Shown piece by piece: positions 17,463-27,096 of a stretch of DNA of 64,000 bases (positions within the stretch are counted from its first letter, which is position 1; the number at the start of each line of letters is the position of its first letter). Location: contig NZ_LNXV01000005.1 of assembly GCF_001467025.1 (NCBI RefSeq), positions 1 through 64,000 of the forward strand, written 5' to 3'. This DNA is from Legionella brunensis. Its GTDB lineage: Bacteria > Pseudomonadota > Gammaproteobacteria > Legionellales > Legionellaceae. The translations under genes were made by a program, and so were the position numbers. Under the pieces are notes generated by a model. It had not been told where the DNA came from. It did not search any database and was given only the letters and a program-made list of their open reading frames with translations.

Positions 17463-19556
17463 ATGACAATGCAAGAAAAAAAAACTAAATTTCAATTAAC
17501 ACTTGATGACGTGGGCAATTTTTTAGCCAAACTTTCTGAGCATAGCGATCAGGTCTATTGGATAAGTAGCCCTGATTTCAAGAAAATTCAATATATTAGT
17601 CCCTCTTATGAGCGGATTTGGGGGCGCTCGCGAGAAGAACTCTATGCCAATCCTGAGATTTGGATTGATTTCTTACACCCAGATGACATCGCGAACCATC
17701 ATCCAATCCATCACATGGCAGAGCAAATTAAGCTTTTAGGGGAAAAGGCACGCTACTCAGAAAAGTATCGCATTATAAGACCCAATGGTGAAATTCGCTG
17801 GATAACAGATAATGGCTTCCCTCTCATTGATCATAAGGGAAACTGCTATGGTGTCACGGGTGTGGCTACTGATGTAACGGAAGAGCGTAAGCAAACTGAG
17901 GATTTACAGAAAGCAAAAGAAGCAGCCGAAATTGCTAACAAAGCTAAAACCGAGTTCATTGCTAATATGAGCCATGATATCCGAACTCCCTTAAGCGGCA
18001 TCGTCGGCATTTCTAAATTATTGGAGATAGAAGCCCTAACAGAAATGGAAAAAGAATATGCTCGCTGGATCAATCAAAGTGGCGAGCAGTTGTTAGATCT
18101 ACTGAACAACGTTCTGGAATTGATTGCCTTAGAGAACTTAAAAGAATTAGAACTTAAGCCAGGCTATTTTGATTTAAGACAAGAGATTTTGACTATATGT
18201 AAACTTGAATTACCGGCAATTAAAATGAAAAATCTTCAATTTAAAGTCGAAGTAGATGAGTTAATTCCAAGATTCATACAAAGTGATCATACCAAAATTC
18301 ATCAAATCTTATTAAATTTATTAGGAAATGCGATCAAATTTACTGAAAAAGGGCATATAATTCTGTCCGTAAAACAAATTTCTTTTGACAAAGACAAAAT
18401 TGAATTAGAGTTTAGTGTTGAAGATACAGGCATTGGTATTGCAGATGAGCAACAAATGAAAGTATTCGATCGTTTTTTTCGTATTACTCCTTCTTACCAG
18501 GGGGTTTATAAAGGGTATGGGTTAGGATTACATATTGTACAAAAATATGTTGCTCTGTTAGGTGGTGAAATAAGGTTAACAAGTATGGTTGGCAAGGGAA
18601 GTACCTTCTCCTTTAGGTTATCTGCAAAAGCAGACACAGGAAATTTATCGAAAATTCCATTTGATCTTGACAAATTAGTGAGTGAGAATACTCACGAGGA
18701 TTCTTTGGTTCCTAATAAACAATTTCTAAGCGAGGATCAAATTCTTAAGCATGGAACACAGCTACCCCATCTGCTTCTAATTGAAGATAATACCATTGCC
18801 TTACGATTGCTTGAGTCTGTAACTAAACAGGTTGGATGCCAATTTACATCAACAATGGATGCTGAGGAAGCATTTGATTTAGTCAAACAAAAGCATTTTG
18901 ATTTAATTATCACGGATATTGGTTTACCGGGCATGTCTGGAATCGAATTAACTATTTACATTCGTCATTGGGAACAAGCCTTAAATAAAAAACCCATCCC
19001 TATTGTGGGTTTGACAGCACATTCTCTTGGTAGCTCCGTCGATGAATGTTTGGAAGCGGGTATGAACAAAGTTTTAGCGAAACCCATCAACTTCGCTACA
19101 ATGAAAGATATTGTTACTACACTCATTCCTAGTAGCAAGCTAGAAACAGTGGAAAACCTATTCGAGCAAGATACCCCGACTAACGAAGAAGAGCTTTTCA
19201 CCTTACAAAAATTTCCCCTGCTCGACATACAACAAGGGCTTGGTAATCTTGGTAGTGTAGACCTATTAAGAGAACTATTAACCCTAATGAGTGCTGAGGA
19301 TATTCCCAAAGATAAAGCTAAAATTCAGCAAGCTTATGAATCAAAAGATTGGCCAACCGTAGAAAAGCTTGCGCTTAAAATGAAGAGTAGTGCACTTTAT
19401 TGTGGGACAACGCGACTACGATATGCTTGCCAATATCTAGAGGGTTATTATCAAAAAACGGAAGATAACCATCTTCTAGAGAAATTGTACTCTCAATTAA
19501 TCCGAGTACTGGAAGAAACTAAATTTGCGATTATTGATTGGTTACAACAGCAATAA
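17463..19556 (+). CDS. Hybrid sensor histidine kinase (PAS-HisKA-HATPase-REC-HPt-like)
   Basis: A 697-residue soluble hybrid kinase. A PAS/PAC sensor (about 30-145) precedes HisKA with [12 protein letters not shown] (phospho-His171), HATPase (NAIKFT, DTGIGI, GLGLHIV), a receiver domain ([10 protein letters not shown], Asp485, and LAKPIN) and an HPt-like helical end (about 600-697). In the HPt-like region the expected His of HxLKG-type motifs is Leu (LALKMKSSA), so the relay probably needs a separate HPt protein. Organisation resembles ArcB-type hybrid kinases but without membrane segments, so sensing is likely cytosolic. No cognate regulator is adjacent. It is convergent with glnE, 11 bases apart. 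Confidence 0.88.
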   Translation: MTMQEKKTKFQLTLDDVGNFLAKLSEHSDQVYWISSPDFKKIQYISPSYERIWGRSREELYANPEIWIDFLHPDDIANHHPIHHMAEQIKLLGEKARYSEKYRIIRPNGEIRWITDNGFPLIDHKGNCYGVTGVATDVTEERKQTEDLQKAKEAAEIANKAKTEFIANMSHDIRTPLSGIVGISKLLEIEALTEMEKEYARWINQSGEQLLDLLNNVLELIALENLKELELKPGYFDLRQEILTICKLELPAIKMKNLQFKVEVDELIPRFIQSDHTKIHQILLNLLGNAIKFTEKGHIILSVKQISFDKDKIELEFSVEDTGIGIADEQQMKVFDRFFRITPSYQGVYKGYGLGLHIVQKYVALLGGEIRLTSMVGKGSTFSFRLSAKADTGNLSKIPFDLDKLVSENTHEDSLVPNKQFLSEDQILKHGTQLPHLLLIEDNTIALRLLESVTKQVGCQFTSTMDAEEAFDLVKQKHFDLIITDIGLPGMSGIELTIYIRHWEQALNKKPIPIVGLTAHSLGSSVDECLEAGMNKVLAKPINFATMKDIVTTLIPSSKLETVENLFEQDTPTNEEELFTLQKFPLLDIQQGLGNLGSVDLLRELLTLMSAEDIPKDKAKIQQAYESKDWPTVEKLALKMKSSALYCGTTRLRYACQYLEGYYQKTEDNHLLEKLYSQLIRVLEETKFAIIDWLQQQ

Positions 19557-19567
19557 TGCAGAATACT

Positions 19568-22288
19568 TTAAATAGCATTGTAAATTTGTTTACTGACTTC
19601 TATAACATTCTTTTGTTGAGTTTGCACCTCATCCGTTCCCGGCTTAAGTAAATTTTGATGCAGCAATTGATGATAATGTTTATAAGCTTTAGCAAGTTTT
19701 TCAAACTGATCCCGTTCAATCACCTGCTCAGAAAATAACTTTCGTAAAAGACTGAGAGTATTTGTATAAAGATAAAAATCTTTATGGGAATGTGTAAGGA
19801 CTAAAAACTGCACCAAGAATTCCAAATCAATTAAACCTCCTGCTCCATACTTAACTTCATCGCCTTGAGCGTGTTTATCAATTTTTTTACGCATTCCAAG
19901 AACCTCATCGCGAATAACAGAAAGAGTTCTGGGTATTTTGAATACTGATTTTTTTAATTGTTTAAAGGATAAAAATAGACGCTTATCACCTACCAAAACC
20001 CTTGCTCGTATTAAGGCTTGATGCTCCCAAGTCCAGGCTTGATGCAGTTGATACTCTATAAACGCATCAATATGGCTCACTAGCAAACCAGCTTCGCCAG
20101 AAGGTCGTAAGCGTGTATCAACTGAATATAAAACGCCAGATTGCGAGCGGGTAGTCAGCATATGCAGGATTTTCTGCGTTAAACGGGTAACCAAAGCCTC
20201 TTCTTCCGTAGTCGCAGCATGGATAAAAACCAAATCTAAATCAGAATTGTAATTCATCTCTCGACTACCCAATTTACCATAAGCCACAATCGCAAAATGA
20301 GATTTAATCTTAGCCATTTGTTGGTAACGTTGACCTAATTGCTCGCTGGCCAGAGTAAATACCTTAGCCACAATAATTTCAGCCACATCAGCAAGGAAAG
20401 CACTTATACGTACGGCATGGTAGCGTCCATATATTTCTGCCCGTGCCGCTGAAAGCCAATTAATTAATTTAAACTGCCTTAAGATTTCCCCTTGGTGTTC
20501 TACCTCAGAGCAATGGGACAACCGCTCTTCCAGAGTTTTCTCTAATTCTTTATGAGTAGGAAGACGCCAATTTTGCTCTTGATCGAGCAATACTTCTAAC
20601 AAAAAAGGCTGATTAACAATTAAAGTAGTAATGAAAGGGCTATACGCGAACCAATGCAATAATTCTTTTAATACTTGGGGATTTTCAGTAATTAACGCCA
20701 GATAAGAACTACGACCCACGATATTTTCTAATAACTGTAATACTTGTGACAATACTGCATCGGTGTCTGTAACATTTATCAACTCACTGAGTAATAACAC
20801 CATAAAGCGGTCAAGACGCATTCTTGCTCCTTGCGACAAACGCCTACAGCGAGGTGAATGACGAAATGAATGAATCATCTGATAACAACGTTCTGCTTGT
20901 TGAAAACCTAAGCTTGCTAATAAATTAATGGCCATTGTATTTTCAACATGTCCTTGCCATAAGCTCGTCAATTGATTCGCAAGTAGACGCTTCTCATCTT
21001 CATACGGATCCGCTTTTGCAAGAACTGCCCGAAAAATGGCGCTGATAATTCGCTGGTATTGATGCAATTTTTTTAGTAAGTCTTGCCAATTGCTATAGCC
21101 CATCGCAAAGGCTATCTGCATTTGCTTAACTTCATTCTGTGGTAAGGCATGAGTTTGTTGATCATTTTGACTTTGCAGAGTATTTTCTAATTTTCTTAAG
21201 AAAAGGTAAGCTTGTTTCAAAGCTGCTGTATGTGAAAGTAATTTTTCTTGCTTTAAGACATTAAGTGCTGCCAATGTATTTTGTTTTTGTAAATTTGGTA
21301 AACGGCCGCCACGAATCAATTGCATATTTTGGATAATAAACTCCACTTCACGAATGCCACCAAATCCTCGTTTGATGTCATTTAACATAGGATTTAGCTG
21401 CACCTCACGCTCTATCATCGCTTTCATACTACGCAAAGACTCAATCACACTAAAATCAACATAGCGCCTATAAACAAAAGGAGTTATTAAACGATGGAAC
21501 CAATGATTTGCAACCTCTGTATTTTCACCTATTAAGCGAGCCTTCACCATGGCATAGCGTTCCCAATCACGCCCTTGTTCTTGATAATAAGTTTCCATTG
21601 CGGCCAAACTTGAAACTAAGGCTCCACTTTCACCATTAGGACGTAAACGCAAATCAACACGAAATACAAACCCATCTGCCGTGATGTTTTGTAAAAGCTG
21701 CATAAACAATTGCACCACTTTGGTATAATATTGCTGGTTCGATATTTGCTCAGTACCATTGGTATAACCTGCCGCTGAAAAAGCACAAATTACATCAATA
21801 TCAGAAGAATAATTAAGCTCGCGTCCCCCTAGTTTACCCATTGCTAATATATACAATTTAGTAGGTTTGCCCTGTTCATCACAAGCATCCCCATAGCGAA
21901 CGGCTAATTCCTTTTCACAAAATTGAATAGCTCTTAAAACGATGGCATCAGCACAATCTGACCATTCTGTCATGATGTCTTCAGTAGTAGCTAGTCCCTC
22001 TAATTCTCTGAGTAATAAGCGCAACAAATGAGTATGTCTAAATTGACGCAATGCATGGGCAAAAAGATTAAAAGGCTGGTGCTCCAAATTCTGTAGCAAG
22101 CCCGAATAGTCCTCTAAAGCTAGAGCCTTGCCATAGCCTTCGGTGATTAACTGCTTTAACAGATCAATATGGCGACATGCATAATCACTAACGAGTAATA
22201 GTTTTTTTACCGCCTCACATGGCTCAACTTCTGTAAAATTTTTTAAATATAAAGCCATTTTAGGCTGTAATAGAGATGGGATTTCCAT
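19568..22288 (-). CDS. glnE: GlnE, glutamine synthetase adenylyltransferase/adenylyl-removing enzyme
   Basis: This bifunctional enzyme of about 906 residues adenylylates and deadenylylates glutamine synthetase in response to glutamine and PII. Two nucleotidyltransferase domains are evident from duplicated motifs: GKLGGRELNYSSDIDVI (adenylyl-removing half, about residue 150) and GKLGSREMNYNSDLDLV (adenylylating half, about residue 670), each with the SDxD metal site. It is somewhat shorter than the E. coli protein (946). ATG at 22288 directly follows an in-frame GTG; either could start. It is convergent with the histidine kinase and divergent from the binding-protein gene. Confidence 0.97.
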   Translation of the reverse strand: MEIPSLLQPKMALYLKNFTEVEPCEAVKKLLLVSDYACRHIDLLKQLITEGYGKALALEDYSGLLQNLEHQPFNLFAHALRQFRHTHLLRLLLRELEGLATTEDIMTEWSDCADAIVLRAIQFCEKELAVRYGDACDEQGKPTKLYILAMGKLGGRELNYSSDIDVICAFSAAGYTNGTEQISNQQYYTKVVQLFMQLLQNITADGFVFRVDLRLRPNGESGALVSSLAAMETYYQEQGRDWERYAMVKARLIGENTEVANHWFHRLITPFVYRRYVDFSVIESLRSMKAMIEREVQLNPMLNDIKRGFGGIREVEFIIQNMQLIRGGRLPNLQKQNTLAALNVLKQEKLLSHTAALKQAYLFLRKLENTLQSQNDQQTHALPQNEVKQMQIAFAMGYSNWQDLLKKLHQYQRIISAIFRAVLAKADPYEDEKRLLANQLTSLWQGHVENTMAINLLASLGFQQAERCYQMIHSFRHSPRCRRLSQGARMRLDRFMVLLLSELINVTDTDAVLSQVLQLLENIVGRSSYLALITENPQVLKELLHWFAYSPFITTLIVNQPFLLEVLLDQEQNWRLPTHKELEKTLEERLSHCSEVEHQGEILRQFKLINWLSAARAEIYGRYHAVRISAFLADVAEIIVAKVFTLASEQLGQRYQQMAKIKSHFAIVAYGKLGSREMNYNSDLDLVFIHAATTEEEALVTRLTQKILHMLTTRSQSGVLYSVDTRLRPSGEAGLLVSHIDAFIEYQLHQAWTWEHQALIRARVLVGDKRLFLSFKQLKKSVFKIPRTLSVIRDEVLGMRKKIDKHAQGDEVKYGAGGLIDLEFLVQFLVLTHSHKDFYLYTNTLSLLRKLFSEQVIERDQFEKLAKAYKHYHQLLHQNLLKPGTDEVQTQQKNVIEVSKQIYNAI

Positions 22289-22430
22289 CACTGCATCTTT
22301 AATAAAAAGGAAGATACGTAAGCCTATCGAAGGGTAATCAAAAACTCAATTAGAAAAAATATTAACTTTTAAAAAAGATAATCAGGCTATATGCTATAGA
22401 TATTGCAATTGAATAGTTGGTTTAACCTTA

Positions 22431-23177
22431 ATGAAACGACTGTTATCTTTTGTTTTATATCTTTCAGCCTTGCTTTCTTGGCCACTTCATGCCCAAAATG
22501 AACCTCTACGAGTCGGTGTTGATACCTTTACACCCCCTTTTATTATGGAGGGAGCAAATTCTCAGTTATTTGGTTTTGATATCTCGATGATGAAATATAT
22601 TTGTAACTCTATTCATCGTAGCTGCGTTTTTGTACCAACCGATTTTGACAAAATCTTTGACTCCCTTGAAGCAAGACAAATCGACGTTGCAGTCAGTGCT
22701 ATTACTATTACCCCAGAACGGGCTACCAGGGTTAATTTTTCTATACCTTATTTACTCAGTCATTCCAGATTCATAGGGCCTAGTAAACTGGCAAAAGAAC
22801 ATTTCAGTTTGCAACTTTTAAATGATCATACTATTGGCGTTGAACAAGGTACTATTTTCCCAGCAGTGATTAACGCTATGGGGGTGAGGAATCCCACGAT
22901 TGAGACATTTAAAGATGCTCCTACTTTAATCGATGCTCTTCAAAACGGGGATGTCGATATAGCTCTCATGGACGATCCTTCTGCCATGTATTGGCAATCA
23001 CAATCCTCAGGCCTGCTCAGTGTGTTAGGTGAGCCATTTAGTACTGGTTTTGGATTGGGAATTGCTATCAATCGTAATGAAGTTGATTTATTAACAACCA
23101 TTAATCAAGCTATTGTGCAATACCAGGATAGCGCTAATTTTAAGCAAGATTTTGACAAATATATCGCCCATTTCTAA
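22431..23177 (+). CDS. Periplasmic amino-acid-binding protein (ArtJ/ArtI-like)
   Basis: This 248-residue family-3 solute-binding protein carries an N-terminal signal peptide (KRLLSFVLYLSALLSWPLHA). The motif RVGVDTFTPPFIM opens the mature domain, and FGFDISMMKYIC with AVSAITITPERATRVNFS are typical of polar amino-acid and arginine ABC receptors. No permease or ATPase gene is adjacent, so it must work with a distant transporter or act as an orphan receptor. The ligand cannot be fixed from sequence; arginine is plausible. The ATG lies 25 bases from a TATAGATATT stretch that could be part of a promoter. Confidence 0.88.
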   Translation: MKRLLSFVLYLSALLSWPLHAQNEPLRVGVDTFTPPFIMEGANSQLFGFDISMMKYICNSIHRSCVFVPTDFDKIFDSLEARQIDVAVSAITITPERATRVNFSIPYLLSHSRFIGPSKLAKEHFSLQLLNDHTIGVEQGTIFPAVINAMGVRNPTIETFKDAPTLIDALQNGDVDIALMDDPSAMYWQSQSSGLLSVLGEPFSTGFGLGIAINRNEVDLLTTINQAIVQYQDSANFKQDFDKYIAHF

Positions 23178-23197
23178 TGAAATCAGCACTCTATCCT

Positions 23198-23238
23198 TAG
23201 ACTTCTCGCTTCGCTGCAAAGCCAAAGCGAGAAGTCTA
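23198..23238. terminator. Perfect 14-base hairpin between convergent genes
   Basis: Arms 23198-23211 (tagacttctcgctt) and 23225-23238 pair perfectly around a 13-base loop, 21 bases after the binding-protein stop. There is no long U-tract, so it may be a weak terminator or an mRNA-stabilising hairpin for the convergent genes. Confidence 0.6.
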
Positions 23239-23290
23239 ATTAATACATAAGTAACATAATTACTCTTTGAAATAGAGTTTCAGAAAGATC

Positions 23291-23557
23291 CTAATGAAGC
23301 GTTTCGTTTTTGGTAATGCAACGGCTGATCACTTGTCTTGTAATGAAATCACCTTGACTTGCACCGTAAAGGGATTTGAAGTGCTCCGCTAAAATTACAA
23401 CCCAAGAAGATAGGCGAAAATCCATTCTTTTCTCTTCTTGATTAACAACAAGTTCAAATAATCCTAAAGAATCTGTATTTTGTTCTTTGGCATATTCTTC
23501 CATGATCCGCTGTGCGGTTGACATGTCTTTATCCCTTGTAGGCCAATCTTTATTCAT
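23291..23557 (-). CDS. Small hypothetical protein
   Basis: The 88-residue soluble protein has a strong GGGGGATAGTGA ribosome site directly upstream of its ATG, which supports expression. It is acidic in the N-terminal half, with a helical STAQRIMEEYAKEQ stretch, and basic at the C-terminus. No signal peptide, membrane segment or known motif is visible, and I do not recognise the family. It lies alone between the amino-acid-binding protein and the AI-2E-family permease. Confidence 0.6.
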   Translation of the reverse strand: MNKDWPTRDKDMSTAQRIMEEYAKEQNTDSLGLFELVVNQEEKRMDFRLSSWVVILAEHFKSLYGASQGDFITRQVISRCITKNETLH

Positions 23558-23673
23558 TCACTATCCCCCTACTTCACTACGGGCCGTTTGCAACATCATG
23601 ATAATCACATTGGGTCAAAGAATAAAATTGCAAGGCTTGAATTTAAGAAAAATTTGTCACTAGAAAACAGTCT

Positions 23674-24729
23674 TCACCCTATTAATGGTTTAACACTGCC
23701 TTGGGGTTCTTGCCAAAGAGTTACGAACAAGACCATAATTATTGGCCCAACAAATAATCCTAATAAGCCTAAAGTTTCTACCCCACCTAAAATACCAAAA
23801 AGCACAGCAAGAAATGGTAATTCAATTGCCCCACCAATTAAAACGGGCTTAATAAAATGATCAGCCACGAACATAACAAAAGTTCCCCAAATTACGACAA
23901 AAATTGCGCCAATCATTGAGCCTGAAGATAGCAAAATAAGTGCAACTATCGTAAACACAATAGGTACAACGAAAGGAATCATCGCTGCAAAAGCAGTAAT
24001 GAAACCTGTTAATGTAGGTGCAGGAAAACCTACTAATAGGTAACAAATGCCCATCAGGAATCCCACACCTAACCCTACAACGATGGTGCCATTAACTGTA
24101 GCACGCAAAGCTGAAGGTAACCTGTCTGCATAACGAAACCATCGTTGGCCTAAACAAAACTCACCAATATGATTGACCTGTTGAATTAATTTGTCACCAT
24201 CTCGATAAAAGAAAAACAATGCCAATAATGTAAACCCAAGCTGGAATCCTCGATGCGCCAAATTAACGCCTACCTGCTTGATGTAATAACTCGCAGGTGT
24301 CAATGACAAGTGTAAATTGGATAGTAAATTTCTGACTTTTCCCGGTTGCCCAATATTAGTGTCCCAATAATCAACTAGATCGCTGCCAATGATAGGGAAC
24401 TGTTGAAAAAAAGAAGGAGCTTGACCACCTTGGCGATTTATTAGTTGTAAGTAATTGATAAATAACTGTAATTCTTTCACTAAAATACTGACAAGCCAAC
24501 TTAAGGGAAGCAAAAATAACAAGGCCAGAATAAAGGTAAACAATAGAGCAGATAGATTATGATAATTACCCAGAAAACCACGCCAACGAAGATATAAGGG
24601 ATACGTCGCGATACCTATAATACTCGCCCAGATCATTGAGGGGATAAAACGGTGAACAATAAATACGGCAAGTCCAATAATGCCTACGGTAACTGCAATA
24701 CTGATTAATTCTTTATGGTTTTCATTCAT
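23674..24729 (-). CDS. AI-2E/PerM-family membrane permease
   Basis: The 351-residue polytopic inner-membrane protein has about seven or eight hydrophobic segments. It opens with a paired-helix segment (ISIAVTVGIIGLAVFIVHRF) and has the C-terminal family core AAMIPFVVPIVFTIVALIL and GGVETLGLLGLFVGPI. This is the AI-2E transporter / PerM family, whose members export or take up small molecules or act in Na+/H+ exchange. The name does not prove autoinducer-2 transport here. It overlaps pgpA by four bases and ends the glyA-nrdR-nusB-thiL-pgpA run on the minus strand. Confidence 0.88.
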   Translation of the reverse strand: MNENHKELISIAVTVGIIGLAVFIVHRFIPSMIWASIIGIATYPLYLRWRGFLGNYHNLSALLFTFILALLFLLPLSWLVSILVKELQLFINYLQLINRQGGQAPSFFQQFPIIGSDLVDYWDTNIGQPGKVRNLLSNLHLSLTPASYYIKQVGVNLAHRGFQLGFTLLALFFFYRDGDKLIQQVNHIGEFCLGQRWFRYADRLPSALRATVNGTIVVGLGVGFLMGICYLLVGFPAPTLTGFITAFAAMIPFVVPIVFTIVALILLSSGSMIGAIFVVIWGTFVMFVADHFIKPVLIGGAIELPFLAVLFGILGGVETLGLLGLFVGPIIMVLFVTLWQEPQGSVKPLIG

Positions 24730-25208
24730 GCTAAACCCCAGGCTAGCAATTGTAATATTAGCCAGGCTGGTATAGCAGCCAAAACATCATCTAGCATAAT
24801 TCCTATACCACCTTTGACATGACGATCGATTAAACGTATAGGCTCTGGTTTCCATATATCAAAAATACGAAACAGGATAAAACCAATAACTATCCATATT
24901 ATCCCTGCAGGAGCCATGGTCATGGTTAATAAATATCCAACAACCTCATCCCAAACAATCCCTGAGTAGTCGTGAACCCCTAAATCACGAGACACCTTAT
25001 CACTCACCCAGACCCCTAAGATGAATGCTACAACAGTCACTGCCAAATAAAATACTAGCGATTGCCCTGAAACCAACAGATAAATAGGGATGGCGGCAAG
25101 AGTGCCCCAAGTTCCTGGCGCTTTTGGCAACAAACCACTGCCAAAACCAAATGCGATAAAATAAACAGGATCCTGCCAGACTCTTTCTTTTAATTTCACT
25201 GCGTTCAT
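24726..25208 (-). CDS. pgpA: Phosphatidylglycerophosphatase A
   Basis: This ~160-residue membrane enzyme dephosphorylates phosphatidylglycerophosphate to phosphatidylglycerol. Typical motifs are present: FGFGSGLLPKAPGTWGTL at the N-terminus, IVWDEVVGYLL in the middle and GGIGIMLDDVLAA at the end. Four hydrophobic stretches are present. The open frame begins at TTG 25220, but ATG at 25208 is preceded by GGAG and is the better start. It lies between thiL and the AI-2E-family gene; thiL-pgpA adjacency is common in gammaproteobacteria. Confidence 0.95.
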   Translation of the reverse strand: MNAVKLKERVWQDPVYFIAFGFGSGLLPKAPGTWGTLAAIPIYLLVSGQSLVFYLAVTVVAFILGVWVSDKVSRDLGVHDYSGIVWDEVVGYLLTMTMAPAGIIWIVIGFILFRIFDIWKPEPIRLIDRHVKGGIGIMLDDVLAAIPAWLILQLLAWGLA

Positions 25209-25240
25209 CTTATTCTCCAAAGCACAGGTAGGATTATGCT

Positions 25241-26194
25241 TTAAAAATGGCTATAGCCTCGTGGAGGAAATGTCTTTAGTTTGCCATTTATTTGTTTTAG
25301 CCTTAATCCTGTTTTCTCTTCAATAGTACCAATTGGATAACAGTTTAACCCATGCTTTGCCAGAGAAGCCAATAGCTCCTCTTCTTTCTGTGGAGGTACC
25401 GTAAAACATAACTCATAATCATCACCACCGCTAAGAGCAAAATTGGTTGCTTTCGTTTGTTGATATTGTTTTACCAAAGGATGCACTGGAATCGCTTCCT
25501 CAATTAAAAAAGCCCCTCTTTGACTGGCTACACAGATGTGATTTAAGTCGGCACTCAAACCATCCGAAATATCAATTGCAGCAGAAGCATATTCTTGCAA
25601 GATTGGTCCTAAATCAACTCGCGGCTGCGGATGTTGCAATTTTTGCATTAAAATCCGCTTATCTCTGCTATCAATATCATTACGTTTTAAAAAATGAACT
25701 GCAAGTGCAGCTGCACCTAATTCACCACTAACATAAATCCTATCACCAGGTTCAGCACCATTACGTCGTATCGATCTGCCAGTAGGAACCAAACCATGAA
25801 TCGTGAGGGTCATGCTTAAAGGTCCACGCGTGGTATCACCGCCGATCAGTGCCATATTAAACCGCGCTAGAGACTCATGCAGACCTTGCGAAAAGCGTTG
25901 TAACCAGGTGGTATTTAATTCGGGCAAAGTAAGAGCCAAACTAACCCAGCAAGGTGTAGCCCCCATTGCGGCCATATCACTGACATTAACCATGACTGCC
26001 TTACAAGCAATATCGTAGGCATCCCAAGAACTTAAAAAATGAACCTCAGCTACAAGTGTGTCAGTACTGATCAGGAGCTGGTAATCATGTGGGACTACTA
26101 CACAAGCAGCATCGTCCCCTATTCCATAAATCACATCTCTACGATGACGCGCCGGTTGTTTAAAAAAAACATCAATGAGAGAAAATTCATCCAT
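25241..26194 (-). CDS. thiL: ThiL, thiamine-monophosphate kinase
   Basis: This 317-residue enzyme phosphorylates thiamine monophosphate to the active cofactor thiamine diphosphate. The N-terminal MDEFSLIDVFF, the acidic YGIGDDAACV Mg/ATP site, VSDMAAMGATP, GGDTTRGPL and AAIDISDGLSADL are the standard ThiL motifs. ATG at 26194 overlaps the end of nusB by eight bases, indicating translational coupling; an in-frame TTG 12 bases upstream is less likely. It sits in the conserved nusB-thiL-pgpA order. Confidence is high from motif content and synteny. Confidence 0.96.
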   Translation of the reverse strand: MDEFSLIDVFFKQPARHRRDVIYGIGDDAACVVVPHDYQLLISTDTLVAEVHFLSSWDAYDIACKAVMVNVSDMAAMGATPCWVSLALTLPELNTTWLQRFSQGLHESLARFNMALIGGDTTRGPLSMTLTIHGLVPTGRSIRRNGAEPGDRIYVSGELGAAALAVHFLKRNDIDSRDKRILMQKLQHPQPRVDLGPILQEYASAAIDISDGLSADLNHICVASQRGAFLIEEAIPVHPLVKQYQQTKATNFALSGGDDYELCFTVPPQKEEELLASLAKHGLNCYPIGTIEEKTGLRLKQINGKLKTFPPRGYSHF

Positions 26195-26624
26195 TGTCGA
26201 TTTCAACTTTTCTAGTCTGTTGAGCTAGATTATTTAACACACCATTAACATAACGATAACCATCTTGTGAGCCAAATTCTTTTGTTAAAGAAATTGCTTC
26301 ATCCAAGACAACACGATAAGGGATTTCCAGACAATAGAGCAGTTCAAAAGCCCCCAGACGTAATACCGTTAACTCGATGGGATTTAATCCTTCAATTGGC
26401 CTATCTAGGAAAGGTTTGAGGTTTTCTTCTAACTGCCCTAAATACTTAGGAACACCATGAAGAAGACGACAAAAATACTCACTATCTACTTTCGTCATAT
26501 TATTGTTTACGCGAAATTGTGCCTCAATTTCGTATAACTCATGGCCAGACATATACCATTGATAAAGTGCTTGTAATGCTAACTTTCTAGCACGTCTTTT
26601 GCCGCTAATTGCTTGTTTTTCCAC
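26187..26624 (-). CDS. nusB: NusB transcription antitermination factor
   Basis: The 145-residue all-helical factor joins NusE, NusG and NusA on boxA RNA to prevent early termination of rRNA transcripts. The basic N-terminus KRRARKLALQALYQWYMSG binds RNA. The C-terminal motifs PYRVVLDEAISLTKEFG and YRYVNGVLNNLA are family signatures. It lies between nrdR and thiL, eight bases from nrdR and overlapping thiL by eight. In many relatives ribH or ribE precedes nusB, but here nrdR does. Confidence 0.96.
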   Translation of the reverse strand: MEKQAISGKRRARKLALQALYQWYMSGHELYEIEAQFRVNNNMTKVDSEYFCRLLHGVPKYLGQLEENLKPFLDRPIEGLNPIELTVLRLGAFELLYCLEIPYRVVLDEAISLTKEFGSQDGYRYVNGVLNNLAQQTRKVEIDNG

Positions 26625-26632
26625 AAATTACC

Positions 26633-27094
26633 TCATGAATTTCTGTCATCTTTCATTTCATCAATAGCTTGTCTAAAATCACTAACGTCTTTAAATCGTT
26701 TATATACTGAGGCAAATCGTACATAAGCCACATGATCAAGGCGGTATAATTGCTTCATAACCAATTCCCCCACCTCGCGAGAATCGATTTCACGCTCCCC
26801 TCGACGACGGATTTCTTGCATGATGGTTACAATAGCCTCTTCCAGTGCATCAACACTAACAGGCCTTTTTTCTAAAGCACGTAACATCCCTGCTCGTAAA
26901 TTTTTAATATTAAATGGCTCTCTTCGACCGTCTCGTTTGATAATTGAAGGCATAATCAATTCAGCCGTTTCAAATGTTGTAAAACGCTCATGACAAAGAA
27001 GACATTGTCTTCTTCTGCGTACCTGAGCACCCTCAGCAACAAGCCGAGAATCTACAACCTTGGTTTCTTCAGTGTGACAAAATGGACAATGCAT
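26633..27094 (-). CDS. nrdR: NrdR transcriptional repressor of ribonucleotide reductase
   Basis: The 153-residue regulator senses ATP/dATP and represses ribonucleotide reductase genes. A zinc ribbon has all four cysteines (Cys3, Cys6, Cys31, Cys34) with the RRRRQC arginine patch between them. An ATP-cone domain follows (about residues 49-139, [19 protein letters not shown]). The start ATG is two bases beyond the glyA stop on the minus strand, so glyA-nrdR are tightly coupled. No nrd genes occur in the window, so its targets are elsewhere. Length and motifs are normal. Confidence 0.97.
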   Translation of the reverse strand: MHCPFCHTEETKVVDSRLVAEGAQVRRRRQCLLCHERFTTFETAELIMPSIIKRDGRREPFNIKNLRAGMLRALEKRPVSVDALEEAIVTIMQEIRRRGEREIDSREVGELVMKQLYRLDHVAYVRFASVYKRFKDVSDFRQAIDEMKDDRNS

Positions 27095-27096
27095 GA

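Noticed and set aside
23588-23860. 90-codon plus-strand frame
   Set aside because: It is the complement of the AI-2E-family permease 3' end and has no independent support.
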